Shown piece by piece: positions 10,808 to 17,984 of a stretch of 25,597 bases of DNA. The stretch's first letter is position 1, and the number at the start of each line of letters is the position of its first letter. The DNA comes from JALYUA01 sp040004225 (lineage in GTDB: Bacteria > Acidobacteriota > Thermoanaerobaculia > UBA5066 > Gp7-AA6). The notes beneath the pieces are model-generated. The model was not told the origin of the DNA. It did not search any database and was given only the letters and a program-made list of their open reading frames with translations. Made by a program: the position numbers and the translations under genes. The stretch covers positions 1-25,597 of the forward strand of contig JBDUBI010000082.1 in the NCBI GenBank assembly GCA_040004225.1, given 5' to 3'.

Positions 10808-11524
10808 TCAGCGGCCGGGCCGGGGCGGACGATCCCGGACGAGCTGCCGGATGAGGTCCGTCTGGATTTCCTGGATCTCCAGGAGCCGCTGCCACTGCTT
10901 CTTGAGCAGGTGCTCCATCCGTTCGTTCAGCACCCGGATTTCGAGCTCCGACTTCAGGTTGACGCGATAGTCGTTCTCGGAGCGGAGCCGGTCCTTCGTC
11001 TCCTGCCGGTTCTGGCTCATCATGATCACGGGCGCTTGCAGGGCGGCGATGCACGAGAGCACCAGGTTCAGCAGGATGTAGGGGAACGGGTCAAATGGAC
11101 GCCGCGCCAGGAAGATCGTGTTCGCGACGATCCAGGCGATCAGCACGGCGCCGAAACTCAGAATGAACCGCCAGCTTCCGCCGAACTCCGCGATCTTGTC
11201 GGAAACCCGGTCGCCAAACGTCAAGCCCTGCTCGAATTCCTCGTTGATGTTCTCCGTCAGAATCTCTTCCTCGCGGATGGACCGGATCACCTGCTCCTCG
11301 AGATCGGAAAGCTCGCCTTTTTCATCTTCGAGGAGCCGCTCCATGTGCGCGGCGCGAAACCGGTTCAGGTCGGTCGAGCAGATCGCGTCCGTGGGCCCGA
11401 AGGCGGGGTTCTCATCCCGCACGGATTGAAAAATGTGCGGGCGCAGGAGCTCGCCGGATGTGAGGTGTGCCGGCGTGCTCGTTTTTCCACAGACTCCGCA
11501 GAGAGATTTGGGCCCTTCGCTCAA
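10808..11524 (-). CDS. DUF1003 family membrane protein
   Basis: A 238-residue protein. An N-terminal cysteine-containing part (CGVCGK near the start; ICSTDL at about 48-53) is followed by a helical stretch. The DUF1003 core then begins (about 102-205), with FGDRVSDKIAEFGGSW, two membrane helices and ALQAPVIMMSQNRQETKDR. It ends in a basic coiled-coil tail. The core is very well conserved in the family, whose function is unknown; a two-helix inner-membrane protein is inferred. CxxC near the N-terminus could form a small metal site. The start is TTG at 11524, supported by GGGAGG about 5 nt upstream on the - strand. A GCCGGG/CCCGGC hairpin lies in the leader (11537-11553). It converges on tRNA-Leu. 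Confidence 0.9.
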   Translation of the reverse strand: MSEGPKSLCGVCGKTSTPAHLTSGELLRPHIFQSVRDENPAFGPTDAICSTDLNRFRAAHMERLLEDEKGELSDLEEQVIRSIREEEILTENINEEFEQGLTFGDRVSDKIAEFGGSWRFILSFGAVLIAWIVANTIFLARRPFDPFPYILLNLVLSCIAALQAPVIMMSQNRQETKDRLRSENDYRVNLKSELEIRVLNERMEHLLKKQWQRLLEIQEIQTDLIRQLVRDRPPRPGR

Positions 11525-11665
11525 TTCCGCCTCCCGGCCGGGTAACGCCCGGCGCCGTTTTCAAACCATACCGCGACGTCGCCGCCGCAGCGATCCGGGC
11601 GCGGCGGAGGCGGCGAATCCGAAGGAGGAGGAGGGCCGCCGCGAGAAGCCGCGCAGAGCGAAACC

Positions 11666-11684
11666 GGGATCCGAAAGGGATCCC
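11666..11684 (-). terminator. Hairpin immediately after the NtrC-like gene
   Basis: On the - strand, directly after the TGA stop, GGGATCC pairs with GGATCCC over a 5-nt loop (7 perfect pairs). It is followed by GGTTTCGC with only a short T run. A transcript end is likely here, but the classic poly-U tail is missing. Confidence 0.5.
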
Positions 11685-12926
11685 TCAGAGCTCCAGCCCG
11701 TACTCCTTGATCTTGTTGTAGATCGTCTTCAAAGAGAGTTTCAGGAGCTCGGCCGTTTTTGGCTTGCTTCCGCGGGCGAACTCGAGCGTCTTCTGAATGA
11801 GGCGGCGCTCGACATCCGCCAGCGAGGCCCCGACGGCAATCTTCACCACGGGCGGCTTCTTCCTCCGCGACCGCCGGCGAGCCCGGGGGCCGGCGAGCAG
11901 CGAGAGAACCACGGTCGAACCGATGACGTCGCCATCGGCGAGCGCGGAGGCCCGGCGCACCACGTCCCGCAGTTCGCGGACATTTCCGGGCCAGTCGTGG
12001 GCCCGCAGCGCGTCCAGAGCCTCCGCGTCGAACGCGACGGCGGGATCGCTTTCGAGAAGGAAACGGCGCGCGAGAAGATCGACGTCGTCGCCCCTTTCCC
12101 GCAGCGGCGGCAGGTTCACGATGCTGTCGCGGAGCGCGTCAACGAGATCCGGCAGAAGCTTGCCGGCGGCGACAGCTTCCTCCGGGGACTCGTTGACCGC
12201 GAGGACGGCCCGAAATGGCCCGGGGCGCTCGATCCACGAGAGGAGCCCCTGCTGGTGCGGGAGCGCCCGGCGCTCGATGGAGGGAAGGAACACCGTGCCC
12301 CGGCCCGAAGAGGGAGGCGCGGCCGCGCCGTCGAGGTCCCCCATCTTCAGAAACGCGCCCGAGCCCCGGGACGACAACCCGTGAAGGACGCGCGCGATTT
12401 CTTCCTGCTCGGTCCCGGCTTCTCCGGCGAGAAGGATCGGCGAGTCGGCGGCCGCGGCGTGCTCGATGACCGCGAGGGCGGACTGCCACCGAGGAGACTG
12501 GCCCACCAGCGACGCCGCCATTTCGGAGCGCACCAGGGACACCCGAACGCTTTCTGCAGAAGCCGCGCGCTCCCGCTGCTCCCGGAGCCGGGACAGAAGC
12601 CCCGCCACGCGCGCATCGGACACGGGGCGCCAGAGAAAGTCGGCGGCGCCGCGTTCGATCGCGGAAACACCCCGCTCCAGGGAATCCACGTCGACGAGCG
12701 CGAAGACGGAGCGGCCCTCGTGGCGCGACTGCTGTTCCGAGAACTCGGATGCGTCGCCGTCTGGGGCGTCCAGCGCCACGACGACCAGGTCGGGCGCGTA
12801 ATCCGGCAGCATCCGCCGGGCGTCTGAAAGGCCCTCGACGCTCCGGACCTGCTCCCCGGCCGCGGAAAGGGCGCGGCGCAAGGCGTCCCGGGAGGAGGCG
12901 ACGGGGTCGATGACGAGGGTCCTCAT
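11685..12926 (-). CDS. Degenerate NtrC-like regulator (pseudo-REC, dead AAA+, Fis-type HTH)
   Basis: A 413-residue protein with the NtrC layout but lost catalytic sites. The receiver-like domain (1-115) has Ala51 where the phospho-accepting Asp should be (VVVALDAPDG), Arg100 in place of the conserved Lys (FLWRP), and only one N-terminal acidic residue (D7). The central domain begins normally (VGQSPRW, 141-147). Walker A reads GEAGTEQE (168-175), with EQ replacing GK. Walker B reads VFLPSIE, with PS replacing DE. The segment that would hold ESELFGHEKGAFTGA is missing. LPPLRERGDDVDLLARRFL, DWPGNVRELRDVV and a C-terminal Fis-type helix-turn-helix (369-411) are intact. It probably binds DNA without ATP hydrolysis or sigma-54 activation (inference). 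The ATG at 12926 is preferred; the frame is open to 12995. It is the last gene after UbiD, with a 93-nt gap. Confidence 0.85.
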   Translation of the reverse strand: MRTLVIDPVASSRDALRRALSAAGEQVRSVEGLSDARRMLPDYAPDLVVVALDAPDGDASEFSEQQSRHEGRSVFALVDVDSLERGVSAIERGAADFLWRPVSDARVAGLLSRLREQRERAASAESVRVSLVRSEMAASLVGQSPRWQSALAVIEHAAAADSPILLAGEAGTEQEEIARVLHGLSSRGSGAFLKMGDLDGAAAPPSSGRGTVFLPSIERRALPHQQGLLSWIERPGPFRAVLAVNESPEEAVAAGKLLPDLVDALRDSIVNLPPLRERGDDVDLLARRFLLESDPAVAFDAEALDALRAHDWPGNVRELRDVVRRASALADGDVIGSTVVLSLLAGPRARRRSRRKKPPVVKIAVGASLADVERRLIQKTLEFARGSKPKTAELLKLSLKTIYNKIKEYGLEL

Positions 12927-13019
12927 GAAGAGAACGATTGTAACCGGAGAGGACCATTGCGGGCGCCCCTGCCGCCGCTGGGAAGGGGGACGCACGGGCC
13001 CCGGAGCGTCCGAGGCGGA

Positions 13020-14498
13020 TCAGCGGCGCCGGTCTCCCGTCCCCCCGCCTCCGACAATCCCGAGCGAGGACCACAGAGCGTCGACGCGGGCGCGCACTTC
13101 GTCCGTCATCCGGATCTCGTCCGGCCAGCGGCGCGCGAACCCCTCTTCCTTCCATTTCCGGGTGGCGTCGATGCCCATCTTGCTTCCGAGGCAGGGCAGC
13201 GGCGACGCGTGATCGAGCTCATCGACCGGTCCATGGACGAATTCGATGTCGCGCTCCGGATCGATCGCGGCGAGCGCCTTCCAGAGGAGGCGCCCCGGAT
13301 CGCGCACGTCCACGTCGTGGTCCACCACCACGATCACCTTGGTGAACATCATCTGCCCCGTCCCCCAGATCGCGTGCATCGTCTTGCGCGCGTGCCCCGG
13401 GAAACGCTTGTCGATGGCGACGACCATCAGGTTGTGAAACACGCCTTCGACCGGAAGGTGCATGTCCACGATCTCCGGGATCGTCTTCTTGACCAGCGGA
13501 AGAAAGAGGCGCTCGACGGCCTCGCCCAGGAATCCGTCTTCCATGGGAGGGGGTCCCACGATCGTCGTGAGGTAGACGGGAAACCTCCGCCGCGTGATCG
13601 CTGTGACGTGAAAGACGGGGAAGTCATCCTCGAGCGAGTAATAGCCGGTGTGGTCGCCGAAAGGACCTTCGCGGCGGCGGTCGCCCGGATCCACGTAACC
13701 CTCCAGGACGATCTCCGCCTCCGCCGGAACAAGAAGGTCGACCGTCCGCGCGCGAACGAGGGGGACCGCCTCGCCGCGCACGAACCCGGAGAAGAGAAAT
13801 TCCGAAACCCCCGGCGGAAGAGGCGCGATCGCCGAGAAGACGGTGGCGGGATCGCACCCGATCGCCACGGCCACTTCCATGCGCCGCCCGTCGCGTTCGT
13901 AGCCGCGCGCCTGCCCCGCGCCATCCTTATGCTTCTGCCAGTGCATTCCGGTCGTATTGCGGTCGTAGACCTGCATGCGGTACATGCCGACGTTCGTTTT
14001 TTGGGTCGACGGGTCTTTCGTGATGACGAGAGGCATCGTCACGAACGGTCCCCCGTCCTGCGGCCAGCAGGTCAGGATCGGCAGCGCGGTCAGGTCCACC
14101 TCCTCGCCCGTCGAGACGACCTCCTGGGAGGCGCCGGAACGCACCGTTTTCGGAAAGACGGAAGCGAGCTCCGTCACCCGGGGAATGGCCTTGAGCTTGT
14201 CCAGGATTCCCTCCGGCGCCCTCGGGTCCAGAAAGAATTCCAGCCGCTGCTCCCACTCCTGCCAGGAATCGATCTCGAGAGCCGCGAGCATCCGCCGCTG
14301 AGAAGCAAACACGTTGATCGCCACCGGTACCGTGGAGCCCGACACGTTCTCGAAGAGCAGGGCCGGCCCGCCCGCCTTCACCGCCCGGTCCGCGATCTCC
14401 GCGATCTCGAGGCGCGCCGACACGCGCGCCTTGATCCGGACCAGATCTCCCTGCGACTCCAGCCTCTCGAGAAACGCGCCGAGATTCCGAAAAGCCAC
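13020..14498 (-). CDS. UbiD-family decarboxylase
   Basis: A 492-residue member of the UbiD family, which reversibly decarboxylates aromatic or alpha,beta-unsaturated acids using prenylated FMN, Mn2+ and K+. The N-terminal part starts FRNLGAFLERLESQGDLVRI. The prFMN/metal region has TNVGMYRMQVYDRNTTGMHW (168-187), and the catalytic stretch is EGPFGDHTGYYS (277-288). The C-terminal KVIVVVDHDVDVRDPGRLLW is also typical. Length fits UbiD and menaquinone-pathway relatives. No UbiX prenyltransferase gene lies in the window, so cofactor supply must be elsewhere. Substrate cannot be told; a quinone precursor is the conservative guess. The start is GTG at 14498 after GGGGGG, 2 nt beyond the stop of the rhodanese-like gene. 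The frame stays open upstream, but that part is shadow. Confidence 0.92.
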   Translation of the reverse strand: MAFRNLGAFLERLESQGDLVRIKARVSARLEIAEIADRAVKAGGPALLFENVSGSTVPVAINVFASQRRMLAALEIDSWQEWEQRLEFFLDPRAPEGILDKLKAIPRVTELASVFPKTVRSGASQEVVSTGEEVDLTALPILTCWPQDGGPFVTMPLVITKDPSTQKTNVGMYRMQVYDRNTTGMHWQKHKDGAGQARGYERDGRRMEVAVAIGCDPATVFSAIAPLPPGVSEFLFSGFVRGEAVPLVRARTVDLLVPAEAEIVLEGYVDPGDRRREGPFGDHTGYYSLEDDFPVFHVTAITRRRFPVYLTTIVGPPPMEDGFLGEAVERLFLPLVKKTIPEIVDMHLPVEGVFHNLMVVAIDKRFPGHARKTMHAIWGTGQMMFTKVIVVVDHDVDVRDPGRLLWKALAAIDPERDIEFVHGPVDELDHASPLPCLGSKMGIDATRKWKEEGFARRWPDEIRMTDEVRARVDALWSSLGIVGGGGTGDRRR

Positions 14499-14500
14499 GG

Positions 14501-14938
14501 TCAGCCCCCCGATCCGCCAAACAGTCCGAACCTTCTCCGCTGCCATTCGGCGACACCGCCTTCGACGTGGGAGACGTAGAGAAACCCCTGCCGCGCCAGG
14601 AACTCGCAGGCCGACGCGGCATCGGTTCCGTCGCGGCTGAAGATGACGATCGTCTCCTTTTTCCACGCCCCGATCTCGGAGTACCGGCGCGGCAGTTCCG
14701 AGAGGGGGACTTCCCGGCAGCGCTGAAGGTGCGGCAGCTCGGCCGAGAATTCGTCCCCGTGGCGCACGTCGAGCAGAAGCGCGCGCGGATTGTCGCGGAT
14801 CATCTCGTTCGCGACTCCGGGCTGCACCTCCCGGCAGTTTGCCGTCAGCGACTCGACGACCCGGCGGCTCGTCACGCAGGCCGGACAGGCGAAGACGAGG
14901 CAGAGCGCGGCGGCGGCCAGGGTGCGCGGGAAAGGCAT
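14501..14938 (-). CDS. Exported rhodanese-like protein lacking the catalytic Cys
   Basis: A 145-residue protein. The N-terminus is a signal peptide (about 1-20) ending in Cys18/Cys21, a possible but non-canonical lipobox. A single rhodanese domain follows (about 38-137), with ALLLDVRHGDEF and EGGVAEW as typical landmarks. The active-site loop after the central strand reads IVIFSRDGTDA, so Ser101 occupies the position of the sulfur-carrying Cys. The sulfurtransferase reaction is therefore unlikely, and a binding or scaffold role is inferred. Two starts are possible. ATG at 14971 overlaps the asparaginase stop. ATG at 14938 gives a normal signal peptide, and I prefer it. It lies between the asparaginase and UbiD genes in the same operon. 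Confidence 0.8.
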   Translation of the reverse strand: MPFPRTLAAAALCLVFACPACVTSRRVVESLTANCREVQPGVANEMIRDNPRALLLDVRHGDEFSAELPHLQRCREVPLSELPRRYSEIGAWKKETIVIFSRDGTDAASACEFLARQGFLYVSHVEGGVAEWQRRRFGLFGGSGG

Positions 14939-14963
14939 TTTCGGGCTGATTTCTCCGGTGAGA

Positions 14964-15998
14964 TTATCCATCGAGAGAGAGGGAAACCTCTGCGCGCACT
15001 TCGCCGACCGCCAGCCCTTTCACGTTACGAATCTCAGGACGGCGCCATCGCGCCAGCCGGGATTTCGTCCGGGGATCGAGCCGGCCAAGCCGCTCCAGGA
15101 TGGCGAGACAGACGGCGTCGCGCGAGCGGGACGACCCATCTTCGATCTTGAATGCGATCCCGATCGACTTCTCTTTTTTTCCGCGCGCCTTGAGCCCCAC
15201 CGCGTAGACCCCCTCGGCGCCCTCTTTGCCGATCCACTTCCCCGCGCCGGCTTCCAGAAAATCCGTCGTGAAGCGGTCCCGCCCCGCGACCATCCCCGGA
15301 CTCGCGGTCATCGCCCGGGCGACCCTGGCCGCCGCCGCGCCGCCCTCTCCCGGCCACCCTCGGGCGAGCAGCCGGGCGTACGAAAGGGCCAGGGCCGCCA
15401 GCGGAAGGAAATAGACCGGCAGGCTGCACCCATCCACCGCGACCCCGATCGATGCGGACGGGACGCCCGTAAACTCCGAGACGCGGGCCAGGATCTCCGC
15501 CTGCAGGGGATGCCACGGCTCCCAGTAGCCGCGCGAAGGGAGGCCCAGGAGGCGGCAGGTCAGAAGAAGTCCCCCGTGCTTGCCGGAGCAGTTGTTGTGG
15601 AGGGCGGAAGGCTTTCTCCCCGCGGCGATCAGCGCGCGCGCCGACGGTTCGTGCATCGGAAAGTGCGCGCCACAGCCCAGGTCGGCAACGCCGAACCCCC
15701 CCCGGTCCAGAATCCTCTGCGCGACCCGCACGTGCCTCGGCTCTCCCCCGTGGGATGCGCACATCAGGGCGATCTCGTCGTCGTGGAGCGCAAACGCGCT
15801 TTCGCCGCCGGCGGCGAGGAGCGGCATCACCTGGAACGGTTTTGCGGCCGAACGCAGGTAGATGTCCGCTCCCGGTTCTCCGCACGACGCCACGAGGAGG
15901 CCGTCCTCGTCGACAACGGCGACGGAGCCGCGGTGCAGGGACTCCGTTTTGCCCCCGCGCAGCACGCGGGCGAGGAGGGCAGGAGCGGCGTCGGACAT
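14964..15998 (-). CDS. L-asparaginase of the AnsA-like (asparaginase II, PF06089) family
   Basis: A 344-residue protein of the family typified by the Rhizobium etli thermolabile asparaginase, unrelated to E. coli AnsA/AnsB folds. It hydrolyses L-asparagine to aspartate and ammonia. Signature blocks are RSAAKPFQ (49-56), CASHGGE (80-86), NNCSGKHGG (135-143) and DGCSLP (189-194). The beta-lactamase-like Ser and Lys appear in the RSAAKPF block, and the zinc-associated Cys in NNCSGKH. No signal peptide is visible, so it is cytosolic. The ATG follows GAAGGCGG. It is the first gene of the run asparaginase, rhodanese-like, UbiD, NtrC-like. Its tail overlaps the earlier possible start of the next gene. 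Confidence 0.93.
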   Translation of the reverse strand: MSDAAPALLARVLRGGKTESLHRGSVAVVDEDGLLVASCGEPGADIYLRSAAKPFQVMPLLAAGGESAFALHDDEIALMCASHGGEPRHVRVAQRILDRGGFGVADLGCGAHFPMHEPSARALIAAGRKPSALHNNCSGKHGGLLLTCRLLGLPSRGYWEPWHPLQAEILARVSEFTGVPSASIGVAVDGCSLPVYFLPLAALALSYARLLARGWPGEGGAAAARVARAMTASPGMVAGRDRFTTDFLEAGAGKWIGKEGAEGVYAVGLKARGKKEKSIGIAFKIEDGSSRSRDAVCLAILERLGRLDPRTKSRLARWRRPEIRNVKGLAVGEVRAEVSLSLDG

Positions 15999-16083
15999 GG
16001 GCCGCCTTCTATCATGCGCCTCCCGCGGTCGCGCCGGACGGCGCCCCGCCGCAAAAACCGGATCGGGCTTATTCTGAGACCGA

Positions 16084-16095
16084 CGTTCGCGAACG
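16084..16095. promoter_or_regulatory. 12-bp perfect palindrome in the divergent asparaginase/TlpA promoter region
   Basis: CGTTCGCGAACG is a perfect palindrome in the 140-nt space between the divergent asparaginase and thioredoxin genes. It could be an operator for a dimeric regulator. No partner is identified, and a GC-rich palindrome of this size can arise by chance. Confidence 0.35.
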
Positions 16096-16138
16096 ATCCG
16101 GGAAATAAGAACCGCGGAAATGCTGTTCCGGAGGACCG

Positions 16139-16636
16139 ATGCGATCCTTCCTGCTTGCCTTCGTGCTCGCGGCCTGCGCGGCCGGCGTTTCCGCAGAGGA
16201 CGCGCGTATTTTCCCGGATCTGGAGTTCGCCGGCGCCGAGGGCGGGGCGGTGCGATTGTCGCAGTTGAAGGGAAACGTTGTCCTCGTCAACGTCTGGGCC
16301 ACGTGGTGCGGCCCCTGCCGTCTCGAACTCCCCGTCGTGCAACGGATGTACGACCGCTACAGCGACCGGAATTTCGTCGTCGTCGCCGTCAACATCGACG
16401 CCGACCGCAAGCGCATCGAGCCGTTCATGAAGCGATACAACATCTCCCTTCCCATCTATTACGCGTCTCCGGAAGACGCGGGACAGATGACCGCTCTAGG
16501 AATCCCTTCCACGTTTTTGATCGGACCGGACCGCACGCTTCTGGACAACCAGGTCGGCTACTCCGCCGAAGTCGAGGGCAAGTGGAAGCAGATCATCGAG
16601 AAACACCTGAAAGTGCAGAAGAAGGGAGCGCGGTAA
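16139..16636 (+). CDS. Periplasmic TlpA/ResA-like thioredoxin
   Basis: A 165-residue protein. It has a cleavable signal peptide (1-19, cleavage after VSA) and a thioredoxin fold of the AhpC/TSA-Redoxin type. The redox motif WCGPC is at 56-60 (Cys57 and Cys60), and the cis-proline loop GIPSTFLIG follows further on. TlpA/ResA proteins act as periplasmic reductants of disulfides, for example in cytochrome c maturation. No cytochrome genes are present here, so its partner is unknown. The ATG is preceded by GGAGG (16130-16134). It is divergent from the asparaginase gene. After its stop comes a hairpin-rich spacer and the beta-barrel gene. Confidence 0.93.
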   Translation: MRSFLLAFVLAACAAGVSAEDARIFPDLEFAGAEGGAVRLSQLKGNVVLVNVWATWCGPCRLELPVVQRMYDRYSDRNFVVVAVNIDADRKRIEPFMKRYNISLPIYYASPEDAGQMTALGIPSTFLIGPDRTLLDNQVGYSAEVEGKWKQIIEKHLKVQKKGAR

Positions 16637-16651
16637 CCGCGCGGCACGGAC

Positions 16652-16674
16652 GCCGCCGCCCGGACTGCGGCGGC
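16652..16674 (+). terminator. Strong GC hairpin after the thioredoxin gene
   Basis: GCCGCCGC (16652-16659) pairs perfectly with GCGGCGGC (16667-16674) around a 7-nt loop, 15 nt after the thioredoxin stop. No T run follows, so it may be an attenuator or transcript-stabilising structure rather than a full terminator. Confidence 0.4.
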
Positions 16675-16676
16675 CA

Positions 16677-16769
16677 GACCGTCCTCTTCAAAACCAGCCC
16701 GACCGACCAGCCCGCGACCCCTTCGGGGAATCCCCTGGAAACACAGCCGACCGTTCTCCTCAAGACCAA
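16677..16769. repeat. Diverged 21-bp direct repeat with 72-bp period
   Basis: The segments at 16677-16697 and 16749-16769 share the pattern GACCGTyCTCyTCAArACCAr. They differ only at four positions, all transitions. The distance of 72 bp is a multiple of three. Read in the frame of the downstream beta-barrel gene, they would give TVLFKTS and TVLLKTN, with two of the four changes silent. There is no start codon or SD for such a peptide, so the nature of the repeat is open. Confidence 0.55.
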
Positions 16770-16811
16770 CGACCCCGCCCCCGGCCCCGACCTTGCATCT
16801 TCCCCCCGTCC

Positions 16812-16830
16812 GCGCCCCGTGGGGGGGCGC
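16812..16830 (+). promoter_or_regulatory. Leader hairpin upstream of the beta-barrel gene
   Basis: GCGCCCC (16812-16818) pairs with GGGGCGC (16824-16830) around GTGGG, about 24 nt before the ATG of the outer-membrane gene. Together with the hairpin at 16652-16674 and a CCC-TTCG-GGG tetraloop stem near 16719-16728, it makes a strongly structured leader. Any regulatory role is inferred. Confidence 0.35.
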
Positions 16831-16854
16831 CCGGCCACACCCAATGGAGGCTCC

Positions 16855-17520
16855 ATGAAGACCCGGATCGCATCCCTGTCGCTTCTCGTCCTGATCCTTT
16901 CCGCCACGGCCCTGTCAGCCCAGTCGCGATCGAGCACCGCGGTCGAGATCAACCCGTTCGGCGGCTACCTCTTCGGGGGCCGGTTCTCCCGCGGCACGAA
17001 CGCGCTTTTTACATCGGACGTCGATGTCGATGATCACGTCACGTACGGCGGCCGGATCGGGTTCAACGTCACGCGCTCGCTCGAGCTCGAGCTTCAGTAC
17101 TCCCGCGCGGAAACTTTCTTCGCCACCCACGAAGGCGGCGAGCTCTTCGGAGACGGATCGAGGCGCCTGGGCCGCCTCGACATCGACTACTACCTCGGGT
17201 ACCTGACCTTCAACTTCGGCCACAATCGGCGCGTGACGCCGTACCTGAGCCTCGGTGCGGGAGCGGCGCGACTCGACCCGCACGTGCAGGGATCGCCGGC
17301 GAGCAGCGAGAACAAGTTCACGGCCAGCGCCGCGGTGGGAGTGAAGACAATGTTCACGCCGAACTTTGGAATGCGCTTCGACGGCCGGTACTACGGCACC
17401 CGGCTCCGGAATCGGAATAACGGCGGCCGGTGCGACTCCTTCTTTGACGACTGCAACAGCGACCGGCGCGACTGGCTGACGAACGGGGACGTCAACGGAG
17501 GGTTCGTCTTCGCGTTCTAG
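16855..17520 (+). CDS. Small outer-membrane beta-barrel protein
   Basis: A 221-residue protein. It has a clear signal peptide (1-22, cleavage after LSA) followed by alternating amphipathic strands of the OmpA/OMP_b-brl type: VEINPFGGYLFGG, VTYGGRIGFNV, LELELQYSRAE, YLGYLTFNFG, TPYLSLGAGAA and MRFDGRYYGT. The last strand ends GGFVFAF, with the terminal Phe recognised by BAM. A Cys pair in a late loop (CDSFFDDC) could form a disulfide, perhaps with help from the thioredoxin encoded upstream (inference). The function is unknown. The ATG follows GGAGG closely. Its TAG stop is shared, on the other strand, with the stop of tsaE. Confidence 0.9.
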   Translation: MKTRIASLSLLVLILSATALSAQSRSSTAVEINPFGGYLFGGRFSRGTNALFTSDVDVDDHVTYGGRIGFNVTRSLELELQYSRAETFFATHEGGELFGDGSRRLGRLDIDYYLGYLTFNFGHNRRVTPYLSLGAGAARLDPHVQGSPASSENKFTASAAVGVKTMFTPNFGMRFDGRYYGTRLRNRNNGGRCDSFFDDCNSDRRDWLTNGDVNGGFVFAF

Positions 17521-17984
17521 GACGCGCGCCCCGGGTCGGGAGTCAGGACTCCCTCCGTCCGTCCGACCCGGATCCTTCGCGTTTCTCCGGCCGCGCGCTC
17601 GATGACGATCTCGATCGTCGGCGGGAGAAGAGTGCGTATGGCCCGCCCCGGCCACTCGATGGCGACGGGGGCCCCGCCGAGGGCCTCCGGGACGCCGACG
17701 GACATTAGATCCGCCGCGCGATCCTCCAGGCGGTAGAGATCGACGTGCCGGAGCACGAGGCGCCCGCCGGGATCGGCGTACTCGTGAACGATCGCAAACG
17801 TCGGAGACGCCACCTCGCGAGGAGCCGCCCCCAGGCCGCGCGCGAGGCCGCGGACGAAGCAGGTCTTCCCGGCGCCGAGATCGCCTTGCAGGTAGACGAC
17901 GTCGTCGCTCCCAAGGCTGCTCCCGAGCCGCGCCCCCGCCTCCTCGGTTTCCTCGGGAGACAGCGACAGGAGCTCGCGGATCAC
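17517..17984 (-). CDS. tsaE: tRNA threonylcarbamoyladenosine biosynthesis protein TsaE
   Basis: A 155-residue P-loop ATPase of the YjeE/TsaE family. It works with TsaB and TsaD to make the t6A modification on ANN-decoding tRNAs. Landmarks are Walker A GDLGAGKT (34-41), SPTFAIVHEY, HVDLYRLED and the conserved IEWPGR. The start is GTG at 17984, overlapping the preceding stop as GTGA. This places it as the third gene of a tight operon after NAD(P)HX repair. That pairing (nnr gene next to tsaE) is common across bacteria. It has about ten extra C-terminal residues. Its TAG stop overlaps the beta-barrel gene tail by four bases. Confidence 0.95.
   Translation of the reverse strand: MIRELLSLSPEETEEAGARLGSSLGSDDVVYLQGDLGAGKTCFVRGLARGLGAAPREVASPTFAIVHEYADPGGRLVLRHVDLYRLEDRAADLMSVGVPEALGGAPVAIEWPGRAIRTLLPPTIEIVIERAAGETRRIRVGRTEGVLTPDPGRAS

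Noticed and set aside
9684..10970. 428-codon + strand open frame spanning carD, tRNA-Leu and part of the DUF1003 gene
   Set aside because: It runs through a tRNA and antisense to carD, with no domain resemblance.
11433..12827. 464-codon + strand open frame opposite DUF1003 and the NtrC-like gene
   Set aside because: It is antisense to two genes with clear family motifs, is Arg/Gly-rich without any recognisable domain, and has no SD. Long antisense frames are expected at this GC content.
12957..14579. 540-codon + strand frame opposite UbiD
   Set aside because: It is a mirror frame of the UbiD gene, rich in Arg, Asp and His as expected for the complement of a coding strand.
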